From the NCBI GenBank assembly GCA_002368865.1, contig DFDT01000079.1, positions 1 to 21,445 of the forward strand: DNA of 21,445 nt, read 5' to 3'. Shown here piece after piece: positions 1 through 6,824 of the stretch. Within the stretch, counting starts at the first letter, position 1. Each line of letters opens with the position of its first letter. The notes beneath the pieces are model-generated. The model was given only the letters and a program-made list of their open reading frames with translations, was not told the origin of the DNA and did no database searches. The stretch comes from Lachnospiraceae bacterium UBA3821. GTDB taxonomy: Bacteria > Bacillota > Clostridia > Lachnospirales > Lachnospiraceae. A program made the translations under genes and the position numbers.

Positions 1-90
1 CACGTACCAGTCGCCTGCCCTGTTGATCACCGCATACACCTCGGATATGTAATATTGCTTGCTTAACCTATTATAAATTCTTGCCCTCAT
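1..90 (-). CDS. Unrecognised protein, N-terminal 30 codons only (cut by window edge)
   Basis: An open frame starts with ATG at 90 and runs off the left edge. It begins MRARIYNRLSKQYYISEVYA and is rich in Tyr and basic residues. A purine-rich site (GAGG, six bases before the ATG) supports the start. It lies 44 bases after the stop of the GLUG-type protein gene and in the same direction, so it may be the next gene of that transcription unit. There is no signal peptide in the visible part. The fragment is too short to assign a family, and I do not recognise it. Confidence 0.5.
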   Translation of the reverse strand, partial: MRARIYNRLSKQYYISEVYAVINRAGDWYV

Positions 91-134
91 ATCCCGCCTC
101 ACCCTTCTGTTATTGCTATTATAGGCAATTGCTG

Positions 135-1466
135 TTAGTTAGCTCCTTTTCCTGCATACTGAGCCGACATCTGTTCAAATAAATCAATTGCTTTTCGAAC
201 GACTTCCTCCATTTGCTCCACTTTCAGTTCCTCAATCGGTTCTTCCTGAGTTTCACCGCATCTGCCGCACACGCCTTTCTGCAATCCTTCTTCCCCCAAA
301 AGCGGCTCTTTTACTACAGTCCATTTATAATCATGCTGCTTCAGCGTATAAGCATCCTTCCAGGAATAACCGCATTCCGGGCAGGTATGAAAGGTATACC
401 CAAACGCATCACAGACTGCCTCCATGACCTCCTGTTTCGCGTCCATATGCGCACAGACATATTGCTCCGGAAAATTTTCTCTTGGATACTGAATTCCCCG
501 CGGCAACAAATCCACATCATAGGCATATACCTCATCCCGCAGGAAAGACTCCTTATTTTTGCCATACGCAAAGGTCCAGTTCATGATTTCTCCGATATAG
601 GGAGCACAATAAGCCCTGCGGTTGGTGTTGTCTTCATAAAACGTGATCTTGCCATCCACCTGGTTTCCCGTAACTGCGCCTGCATAAACCGTCCCTCTCG
701 GATACAGAATATACATGCCGATCAGTCCGCCGTTATGGGCATAGCCATGCTCCGAAGCATAGCCGTCAATCCTGATATCGCAGTTCGTGACATCTGGATA
801 TCCTGCACCGCACACACCGCCCATAAACTGCTCGTCTCTGGTTTTGGAATCTGTATCGATGCAGACCAGCGTCACATCCGCACTGCACCCGTCAATCTGT
901 CCGTAACCGTAACCCGCAATGCCGCCCACGCCGAACATTTTCTCATGGGCCCGCAAGGTAAGCGTCCCCTCTACGCTACAGTCCGCAATGCTTGCATTCT
1001 CCAGATAGCCTGCAATACTTCCCACGAAACACGGCAGATCCGTTTCCACTTCCACCTGCAGATTCAAAAGTGTCAGATGCTCCACCGTCCCTTCCTGCAG
1101 CACATCGAACATTGCCGCAAAACAGGTATCATACACCTTCATATTACCGTCATAAGTCTCCCGGGACACCTCGCCCACATTCTTCACCGACAGATTCAGA
1201 ATCGCATGTCCGTTCCCGTCAAGTGTCCCTTGAAAAGCGAACGGCGTCCACTCCTCCCCCGCCATATCAATATCATCCACCAGAATATAACTGCCGGAAG
1301 GATTGTCTGCCATTTCCCGCAAGCCATCCGGCGTGGAGATTTCAATATCCCCATCCGCACATACGGAGAGTTTACTTCCCCATAAAATCAACAGGCAGAG
1401 CAGGAGGCTCAGCATATTTGTCTTTTTTTTATCCTCTTGCACTTTACCTTTTCTCCTTTGCGCCAT
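135..1466 (-). CDS. Secreted GLUG-type beta-helix protein with C-terminal CxxC pairs
   Basis: Predicted 443-residue exported protein of unknown ligand. A basic N-terminus is followed by a hydrophobic segment (residues about 18-35), which looks like a signal peptide or anchor. The segment around residues 43-92 has the 'DIDM...W.PF.FQGTLDGNGH' pattern that opens many clostridial GLUG or right-handed beta-helix surface proteins. Repeats of the type 'VGSIAGY', 'VGGIAGYGY', 'MGGVCGA' and 'NGGLIGM' follow at about 148-250. Near the C-terminus, CPEC (362-365) and CGRC (400-403) with intervening His could bind zinc. The start is set by GGAGG seven bases before the ATG at 1466; this overlaps the end of the ATPase gene by 23 bases, so the two are probably co-translated. 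Family knowledge suggests a cell-surface or binding role. A part in the adjacent uptake system is inference from position. Confidence 0.75.
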   Translation of the reverse strand: MAQRRKGKVQEDKKKTNMLSLLLCLLILWGSKLSVCADGDIEISTPDGLREMADNPSGSYILVDDIDMAGEEWTPFAFQGTLDGNGHAILNLSVKNVGEVSRETYDGNMKVYDTCFAAMFDVLQEGTVEHLTLLNLQVEVETDLPCFVGSIAGYLENASIADCSVEGTLTLRAHEKMFGVGGIAGYGYGQIDGCSADVTLVCIDTDSKTRDEQFMGGVCGAGYPDVTNCDIRIDGYASEHGYAHNGGLIGMYILYPRGTVYAGAVTGNQVDGKITFYEDNTNRRAYCAPYIGEIMNWTFAYGKNKESFLRDEVYAYDVDLLPRGIQYPRENFPEQYVCAHMDAKQEVMEAVCDAFGYTFHTCPECGYSWKDAYTLKQHDYKWTVVKEPLLGEEGLQKGVCGRCGETQEEPIEELKVEQMEEVVRKAIDLFEQMSAQYAGKGAN

Positions 1467-2541
1467 CCAATAACCTCCGGTTCGCCTGATTCTGTGTTCC
1501 AAACCGATCCACCGCACAGATCACCCGCTCACAGCTGTTCATCACCGCGAGAGCTTCCTGCACCGCAGACTCATCTATCTCGGCAAACGCCTCCACACAG
1601 ACCACCCGCGCCGCCAACTTCTCGGCCACAGGATAATCCATATCATTCTTCTGCAAGATCCCCGTTGCAAAGGGAATCCCCTGTCTCTGCAGCCTGCGGT
1701 AAACAGGCGCGCCGCTTCCGCCCCCGGCGATCACAAACACCTTCGGTTCGCCTTCTGCCTTCGGCAGCTCCGGTCTGCATTCCGCTCCGTCATAGGAACC
1801 GGTCCGCAGATCATACAGCTCCGCGATATAATTTCCCTGAAAGATGTCCTCCGCCGTGCCCAATCGCTCTACTTTTCCGTCCTTGATACACATGATCCTA
1901 TCCGATACACGCTGCGCCAGCTCCAGCTCATGCAGGGACATGATCACCATCAGCTTTTCTTCTCTGGCCATACGTTGTAAAATGGTCAGCAATTCCAACT
2001 TATACCGCATATCCAGATAGGAGGTGGGCTCGTCCAGGATCATCAGCTTCGGCTCCTGACAAAGCGCCCGCGCCAGCATGGTCAGCTGCTTCTGCCCGTC
2101 GCTCAAGGTCGAAAAATCCTTGTCCGCCAGCGCCGCAATCCCCACCAGTTCCATGGTCTGCCGCACCTTCTCTTTGTCCGCGGGACTTAATATCCCCAAT
2201 GTCCCGGTGTACGGATACCGCCCCATGGAAACCACATCCTCGCAGGTCATATAGTCCCCCTTTACCCGGTCCGTCAGCACCACCGCCATATCCTGCGCAC
2301 GTTTCGCCGCTGCCATCTCATGGATGCTGTTTTCCTCCAGACACACCACGCCGGCGAGGGGCTTAAGCTGCCCCATGATACTCTTCAGGATCGTGGATTT
2401 TCCTGCACCGTTACCGCCGATCAGCGTCAGGATCTCACCCTGCGCCAGCGACACATCGACATTCCGTACCACCGGTACATTTTGGTAGCCTACAGTCAAT
2501 TGTTCTATTCTGAAAAAATAGGTTTCCTCTTGCTGCATCAT
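1444..2541 (-). CDS. FecE-type ABC transporter ATPase with extra C-terminal Rossmann-like domain
   Basis: ATPase subunit of an iron-complex, heme or cobamide importer, acting on the cytoplasmic face with the adjacent FecCD permease. Visible motifs are Walker A GGNGAGKST (about 42-50), the signature LSDGQ (about 146-150, an LSGGQ variant), Walker B LMILDEP (about 166-172) and the switch His in SLHELE (about 204). The ABC domain ends near residue 250. About 100 further residues begin KVFVIAGGGSGAPVYRRL, which resembles a Rossmann nucleotide-binding start; they contain ND-MDYPVAEKLA and end in a helix. FecE/BtuD proteins are usually about 255-270 residues, so this is a fusion or long variant. 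GTG at 2544 followed by two ATGs gives three possible starts; AGGGG lies nine bases before the ATG at 2541, which I chose. The gene starts 15 bases after the permease stop. Confidence 0.9.
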   Translation of the reverse strand: MMQQEETYFFRIEQLTVGYQNVPVVRNVDVSLAQGEILTLIGGNGAGKSTILKSIMGQLKPLAGVVCLEENSIHEMAAAKRAQDMAVVLTDRVKGDYMTCEDVVSMGRYPYTGTLGILSPADKEKVRQTMELVGIAALADKDFSTLSDGQKQLTMLARALCQEPKLMILDEPTSYLDMRYKLELLTILQRMAREEKLMVIMSLHELELAQRVSDRIMCIKDGKVERLGTAEDIFQGNYIAELYDLRTGSYDGAECRPELPKAEGEPKVFVIAGGGSGAPVYRRLQRQGIPFATGILQKNDMDYPVAEKLAARVVCVEAFAEIDESAVQEALAVMNSCERVICAVDRFGTQNQANRRLLDGAKEKR

Positions 2542-2556
2542 CACGCCAATCCCCTT

Positions 2557-3615
2557 TTACGCCGTCTTCCTTCTGTGCATCATCACCCAGATCACCACCG
2601 GCGCGCCGAATAATGCCGTCACACTGCTGATAGAAAGCTCCACCGGCGCAAACACCGTCCGTGCGATCAGATCGCTGAACAGACAAAATACCGCTCCGCC
2701 CAGAAAACAGGCCGGTATCATGATAAGCGGTTTCGTCGTCCGAAACATGCTGCGGATCAGCTGCGGCACCGCAATTCCTACAAAAGAGATGGGTCCCGCA
2801 AACGCCGTGACCGCCGCCGCCAGCAGGCTTGCCAAAAACACCAACGCGGTCCGGAACAGCCGCAGGTTCACCCCGATACTTGCTGCATACGTCTCTCCCA
2901 ACTGGCATGCTGCGATCGGCTTTGACAAAAAAATAATACAGATAAAAGTTATGAGCACCAACACAGCAATCACCTTTACATTGTCCCAGGTAATCCCGGA
3001 GAAACTCCCCAATGACCAATTGTGCAGGTTCACAATATTGGAATCATCCGCAAACGTCACAACAAAATCTGTGACCGCCGAACAGATATACCCGATCATC
3101 ACGCCGCTGACGATCAGCATGGCGGACTGATACACCTTCCTCGAAAACAACAACACAAAAAACATAGAAAATAACGCGCCGGCAAACGCCGCCGCGATCA
3201 ATAAAAAGGAACTGCTCCTCAGTCCCATCTGTAATATTCCCACCAAAGTCAATGCCACCGCCAGTTTTGCGCCCGACGAAATGCCCAGCACAAAAGGTCC
3301 CGCAATGGGATTCTGGAAAAAGGTCTGCAAAAGGTACCCGGAAAGCGCCAGTGCTCCACCCAACAGTGCCGCCGCAATCGTCCGGGGCAGTCTGATCTGC
3401 CAGATGATCGCATAGGAAGCCTCCGAAATCGCGATGCCGCCTTCCGGCAACGATCCGTTTCCTCCCGCTCCTCTCAGGATCTGCCACACCTGTTTTACCG
3501 GGATCTCCACACTTCCCATGCAGAGATTTGCCGCAAACAACACGACCAACGCCCCAAGCAATCCCATAAATCCCAACATTCTGCAGCTGCCTTTTTTATC
3601 TGTATGTCTTTCCAT
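2557..3615 (-). CDS. FecCD/BtuC-family ABC transporter permease
   Basis: Integral membrane subunit of a siderophore, heme or cobamide importer; two copies would form the channel for substrate delivered by the FecB-type lipoprotein encoded upstream. The protein is about 352 residues and very hydrophobic, with roughly nine or ten membrane spans. It carries the family hallmark around residues 76-118: RLPRTIAAALLGGALALSG, then QNP.A.P.VLGIS.GA. The C-terminal 'GPISFVGIAVPQLIR' segment is also typical and includes the region that contacts the ATPase. The start at 3615 has AGGA eight bases upstream. A GTG at 3648 would give a 4-base overlap with the preceding gene but has no ribosome binding site, and ATG 3621 sits too close to the site. 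Substrate cannot be told from sequence alone. Confidence 0.92.
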   Translation of the reverse strand: MERHTDKKGSCRMLGFMGLLGALVVLFAANLCMGSVEIPVKQVWQILRGAGGNGSLPEGGIAISEASYAIIWQIRLPRTIAAALLGGALALSGYLLQTFFQNPIAGPFVLGISSGAKLAVALTLVGILQMGLRSSSFLLIAAAFAGALFSMFFVLLFSRKVYQSAMLIVSGVMIGYICSAVTDFVVTFADDSNIVNLHNWSLGSFSGITWDNVKVIAVLVLITFICIIFLSKPIAACQLGETYAASIGVNLRLFRTALVFLASLLAAAVTAFAGPISFVGIAVPQLIRSMFRTTKPLIMIPACFLGGAVFCLFSDLIARTVFAPVELSISSVTALFGAPVVIWVMMHRRKTA

Positions 3616-3644
3616 TTTCATTATCCTTCCGTCTGAAGACGAGG

Positions 3645-4247
3645 TCACGCAAAATCATCTATGTCGTCTTTAATGATTTCTTTTCCCTCTTCCTCGTCTG
3701 AAAGCTCTGCAGTCATTGCATATTCGTGTTCACCAGAATCCGGGTCAAATTTAGAGAGGTAGCACAGACTCATGGTTCCCAGTTCTCCCGCCTTCTGCCC
3801 GCTTTTCTCCAGATAATAGCTGATCTGCCAGAAATAGTCCTTGAATTTCGGTTCGATCACAAAACGGCAATCCGCTCCGAACTTACTCTGTACTAACGTC
3901 TGCCCATATTCCGTATATTGAGCCATCACCAGATCAATCCTCTCTTTTACCGCCTCAAAAGAATTGGTATAGGTCAAAGAGCCCAATTTTGAATATTGAT
4001 ATGACACATTGCTCCGATAGGCAAACTTGATTACCGGTACGGAATCCTCCGTCATATCCCCGCGGGTAAAATGAATTTTCTCTCCCGTCTTCATATGAAA
4101 ATCATACGTTTCCTCCGAAGTCATCCCGTCTCCGCAATCTATATAAATGCTTGCCAGCTGCTCCGCCATGATCGTTTTCTCCGAAAACAGCGACTTGCGG
4201 ACAAACCGATCCTGTTTCATATGTATCGTCTTACGCTTTTCCGCCAT
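3645..4247 (-). CDS. Unrecognised 200-residue soluble protein inside the uptake locus
   Basis: I do not recognise a family. The protein has no signal peptide or membrane segment, so it should be cytoplasmic. It opens with a basic stretch (MAEKRKTIHMKQDRFVRKSL). The middle has mixed beta-like segments rich in Tyr, Phe and Lys (about 45-165), including 'IYIDCGDGMTSEETYDFHMK' and 'FVIEPKFKDYFWQISYYLEK'. It ends in a strongly acidic tail (about 182-199). The start at 4247 is well supported by GGAGG five bases upstream. The gene sits between the binding-lipoprotein and permease genes, an unusual place for a non-transport protein, and has its own candidate promoter and palindrome upstream. An accessory or regulatory role in the transporter is inference from position only. 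Confidence 0.85.
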   Translation of the reverse strand: MAEKRKTIHMKQDRFVRKSLFSEKTIMAEQLASIYIDCGDGMTSEETYDFHMKTGEKIHFTRGDMTEDSVPVIKFAYRSNVSYQYSKLGSLTYTNSFEAVKERIDLVMAQYTEYGQTLVQSKFGADCRFVIEPKFKDYFWQISYYLEKSGQKAGELGTMSLCYLSKFDPDSGEHEYAMTAELSDEEEGKEIIKDDIDDFA

Positions 4248-4252
4248 TTCAG

Positions 4253-4257
4253 CCTCC
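4253..4257 (-). promoter_or_regulatory. Strong ribosome binding site of the unrecognised 200-residue protein
   Basis: On the minus strand this reads GGAGG, five bases before the ATG at 4247. It fixes the start of a gene that cannot be checked by homology, and indicates that the gene is translated on its own rather than by coupling. Confidence 0.75.
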
Positions 4258-4262
4258 GTATC

Positions 4263-4277
4263 ACATAAGTCTTATGT
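4263..4277. repeat. Perfect 7-1-7 palindrome, candidate Fur-family operator
   Basis: The sequence is ACATAAG, one T, CTTATGT: two perfect 7-base half-sites around one central base. This is the architecture of Fur, PerR and Zur boxes in Firmicutes (for example TGATAAT-N-ATTATCA), and the half-sites share the inner ATAA core with that consensus but differ at other positions. It lies about 10-25 bases downstream of a predicted transcription start and just before the ribosome binding site of the unrecognised protein, so a bound repressor would block transcription. The operator role is inference; it could also be a short RNA hairpin. Confidence 0.45.
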
Positions 4278-4292
4278 CTGCTTTTCTGTACT

Positions 4293-4322
4293 ATTTTACT
4301 CCAACCTGTATAGGAAAGTAAA
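4293..4322 (-). promoter_or_regulatory. Candidate sigma-A promoter inside the uptake locus
   Basis: On the minus strand a -35-like TTTACT (4317-4322) and a -10-like TAAAAT (4293-4298) are separated by 18 bases. The -35 matches the consensus at four of six positions and the -10 at five of six. It overlaps the last codons of the binding-lipoprotein gene and would start transcription near 4286, upstream of the unrecognised protein, permease and ATPase genes. Confidence 0.35.
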
Positions 4323-5513
4323 CTCCCCTTCCCTACTTTTATCAATATTTTCTTCCCCGGTCAGCAAAAGCATCTCATGAATCTCCTGAAGCGCCGTCCC
4401 CAGCTCCATGGAATTCTGAAAAAAATCCGCCGACATGCACCAGACTTCGCCCTCTTTGACCGCCTTAAAATCCGCAAACAATGGGCTCTTATCCAGCAAT
4501 TCCTGCACCGAGTGGATCTCGCCTGCAATGGTGCTGTTATAGATCAGCACATCCGCGTCCTGCGCCCCGGCGTAGAACTGCTCCATCTGAATATTCATAG
4601 TTCCCGTAGCGCCTTCCGGTACTTCGATACCGTCGAGCGCATAGGTTCCTCCCGCCATGCGGATCATCTTGGCAATGTAATCCTCCGGCTTGCGGATATT
4701 GATTGCCCCGGTGGAAGTCACATTAAAAAATGCCACTTTCCGATTCAGTGACTCGGCCGCAGTTCCCTTTTCAAAAGCCGCTTTCTGCGCCGCATAAGCC
4801 GCCTCTGCCTGGCTCTCATGATCGGTGAGTACCCCGTAGAGCTTTATCCATTCCATGCGCCCCAGGGGACTCTCCTCATAGCTGGAATGGTCTTCAAACA
4901 CATGAATGCCCAAAAGTTCCAGCTGTTCCTTCACTTCCGGCACATGCTCCAGCATAGTGGACTGCACGGACAGGGTACATCCGGAAGCCTTGATCCGTTC
5001 GTAATCCGGCGCGCTGTACTTGCCCGCATAAACGATTTTTCCCTGCTCCATAGCCTGGCGGGCTTCCTCGATATGCCAGGAATTCTGTTCAATCCCGGAA
5101 AGGGTGATACAATCCAAAGCATCCATGGCACAGAACATATCCATCGTCGCCGATGCGGCCAGATAGATATTTCCCACCGGCTGCTGCAGCACCACGATGT
5201 CACCGGGAATATCCTTCGGTACGTCGGTCTGCTGTCCGTTTGCACTCTCCGGTACGATAAAGAACCGGCTTCCGTCCGACAGCGTGATCAAAGCATATCC
5301 GCCCTCATAATAATCCACCGAAAATTCTTTTGCATAATCCGTCTGCATGCTGTGCGTAAAGGTTAACTGTGAACTGATTTCCGACGCACTGACCTCCTGC
5401 CCGCTTCCTGCCCCGTTCTCCTCCTGCGCCTTTCCGCAGGCTGCAAACGCCAGCACAGCCGCCAGCCCCAACGCCAAACACCGCTTCTGTATTCCGAACT
5501 GCATTCTATGCAT
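4296..5513 (-). CDS. FecB-type ABC transporter substrate-binding lipoprotein
   Basis: Extracellular binding subunit, tethered by lipid, that captures an iron complex, heme or cobamide for the FecCD permease. The predicted 405-residue precursor has a basic N-terminus, a hydrophobic signal segment and a lipobox-like LAFAAC with Cys at about 26, followed by a flexible Gly/Ser/Glu linker. The mature part has the two-lobed FecB layout: 'GDIVVLQQPVGNIYLAASAT' starts lobe one near residue 125, 'SPLGRMEWIKLYGVL' lies in the middle helix, and 'AQDADVLIYNST' lies in lobe two. I chose the ATG at 5513, which overlaps the upstream NEAT-like gene by eight bases and has purine-rich sequence upstream; ATG 5534 and 5504 are alternatives. 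The neighbours (NEAT-like protein, permease, ATPase) fit one import system. Confidence 0.88.
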   Translation of the reverse strand: MHRMQFGIQKRCLALGLAAVLAFAACGKAQEENGAGSGQEVSASEISSQLTFTHSMQTDYAKEFSVDYYEGGYALITLSDGSRFFIVPESANGQQTDVPKDIPGDIVVLQQPVGNIYLAASATMDMFCAMDALDCITLSGIEQNSWHIEEARQAMEQGKIVYAGKYSAPDYERIKASGCTLSVQSTMLEHVPEVKEQLELLGIHVFEDHSSYEESPLGRMEWIKLYGVLTDHESQAEAAYAAQKAAFEKGTAAESLNRKVAFFNVTSTGAINIRKPEDYIAKMIRMAGGTYALDGIEVPEGATGTMNIQMEQFYAGAQDADVLIYNSTIAGEIHSVQELLDKSPLFADFKAVKEGEVWCMSADFFQNSMELGTALQEIHEMLLLTGEENIDKSREGEFTFLYRLE

Positions 5514-6054
5514 CTTTCCTGCGTCCCTTCCCATTCATAACATAAAGAATTCCGCCGACCACCGCAGCCAGTCCTACCACTGCACCCCCCGCGTATCCTG
5601 CCATCGCAAACGGATCCCCGGCATTCGTTTGCGGCAGGGAACTGCTGTCAAAATACAACGTATACGTAATTTCATGGGGCGTACTCATCGCTGTGGTATC
5701 TGCGATCACCTGCATGTCTCCGTCGAAAACTGTTACGGGAATTTCAAACGCAGAATTTCCCTCCGTGTTCACCGGGTAATATATCTGCTCTCCCACCTTC
5801 ATATAATCGTAATTGGGACTGCTGAAAACAATCCTTGCAGTGGCCTGTCCGTCCTGTACCGTCATGACGGCTGGAGAGGCGATGGTAGCCTTACCGCTGC
5901 CGCCGGACATGGTGACCGCAATCTCATAAGTACCGTCCGGTATAGCAAGCTGCGTCGCCTGTACATGTCCGGAAAATAGGACAAACACAATCACGATAAG
6001 GACAATGCCCCTTACGATCCTCTTACTTCTGTATCTTTCATCTGCTTGTTCCAT
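5506..6054 (-). CDS. NEAT-like domain protein with C-terminal membrane anchor
   Basis: Predicted surface protein of 182 residues. There is a hydrophobic signal-like segment at about 14-33, a NEAT-like beta-sandwich domain at about 38-136, then a hydrophobic helix (about 151-173) with a basic tail as a membrane anchor. Features resembling NEAT (iron transport-associated) domains are the opening DGTYEIAV, 'SPAVMTVQDGQATARIVFSS', 'NYDYM' near the position of the heme-pocket loop, and the closing strand 'HEITYTLYFD'. Classic heme-binding NEAT domains use YxxxY in that last strand; here the tyrosines are spaced YxxY, so heme binding is uncertain. The ATG at 6054 follows a stop codon directly and overlaps tcdA by 17 bases. 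There is no good ribosome binding site at normal distance, so translation is probably coupled to tcdA. It sits directly before the binding lipoprotein gene. Confidence 0.75.
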   Translation of the reverse strand: MEQADERYRSKRIVRGIVLIVIVFVLFSGHVQATQLAIPDGTYEIAVTMSGGSGKATIASPAVMTVQDGQATARIVFSSPNYDYMKVGEQIYYPVNTEGNSAFEIPVTVFDGDMQVIADTTAMSTPHEITYTLYFDSSSLPQTNAGDPFAMAGYAGGAVVGLAAVVGGILYVMNGKGRRKDA

Positions 6055-6808
6055 CTATTGTCACCAAATCCTTTATCACTTCTCCTGCAATGATCAGACC
6101 CGCCACCGAAGGCACAAACGCAGTGCTTCCCGGAATATCCCGTCTCTCTGTACATTTATGCTGTGCACCGGGCGGGCAGATGCAATGCTCTCTGCAACTG
6201 ATCGCCATGTCCTCAATCGGACGCGTTGGCTGCTCCTCCGAATAGACCACCTTTAATTTCTTAACGCCGCGTTTCTTCAGTTCCCGCCGCATCACCTTTG
6301 CGAGAGGGCAGACCTTCGTCTTGTAGATATCCGCAACCCGGAACTGACTGCCGTCCAGCTTATTTCCGGCACCCATACTGCTGATGATGGGCACGTTCGC
6401 CTCCTGCGCTTTTAGGACCAATGCAATCTTGGCCGTCACGGTATCCACGGCATCCACCACATAATCGTATTCGTCAAAAGGAAAATCCGAAGCATTCTCC
6501 GGCAGGAAAAAACACTTATGTACGCGCACATCCGCCTCAGGATTGATGTCTGTAATGCGCTCTTTCATGACATCAACCTTGTATTTTCCAATGGTCTTTC
6601 TTGTGGCAATGATCTGGCGGTTCAGATTTGTCAGACACACTTTATCGTCATCGATCAGATCAAATGCGCCGACGCCGCTCCTGACCAGTGCCTCACACAC
6701 ATATCCACCCACACCGCCGATCCCGAACACCGCGACCCGGGATCTGCTCAGTTTTTCCATTGCCTCCTTGCCGAAAAGCAACTCCGTACGTGAAAATTGA
6801 TTCAACAT
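6038..6808 (-). CDS. tcdA: tRNA threonylcarbamoyladenosine dehydratase (TcdA/CsdL)
   Basis: ThiF/E1-like ATP-dependent enzyme that cyclises t6A37 to ct6A in ANN-decoding tRNAs in the cytoplasm. The 256-residue product opens MLNQFSRTELLFG, has the adenylate-binding GIGGVGGYV (29-37), acidic LIDDD (51-55) and NLNRQ (61-65), and the TcdA-type SSMGAGNKLD (143-152). A cluster of cysteines at 205-219 (CREHCICPPGAQHKC) is rather Cys-rich and may bind zinc. The length is close to the roughly 265 residues of the Escherichia coli enzyme. The start at 6808 has GGGAG five bases upstream. The gene begins 16 bases after the chemotaxis-type gene and its 3' end overlaps the NEAT-like gene, suggesting read-through from the promoter at 8383-8411. 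Confidence 0.93.
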   Translation of the reverse strand: MLNQFSRTELLFGKEAMEKLSRSRVAVFGIGGVGGYVCEALVRSGVGAFDLIDDDKVCLTNLNRQIIATRKTIGKYKVDVMKERITDINPEADVRVHKCFFLPENASDFPFDEYDYVVDAVDTVTAKIALVLKAQEANVPIISSMGAGNKLDGSQFRVADIYKTKVCPLAKVMRRELKKRGVKKLKVVYSEEQPTRPIEDMAISCREHCICPPGAQHKCTERRDIPGSTAFVPSVAGLIIAGEVIKDLVTIDGTSR

Positions 6809-6824
6809 ATGTTCTCCCTGATTC

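Noticed and set aside
112..129. ATTGC...GCAAT inverted repeat around a TATAAT (118-123 on the minus strand), possible promoter/operator of the leftmost gene
   Set aside because: No -35 element at a proper distance and arms of only five bases; too weak to list as a promoter.
213..1385. Long plus-strand open frame (390 codons) opposite the GLUG-type gene
   Set aside because: It is antisense to a gene with a signal peptide, repeats and a strong ribosome binding site; its translation is rich in His, Ile and Arg with no recognisable domain.
3646..3648. GTG start of the permease giving a 4-base overlap with the preceding gene
   Set aside because: No ribosome binding site before it; the ATG at 3615 has AGGA at good spacing and gives a normal FecCD N-terminus.
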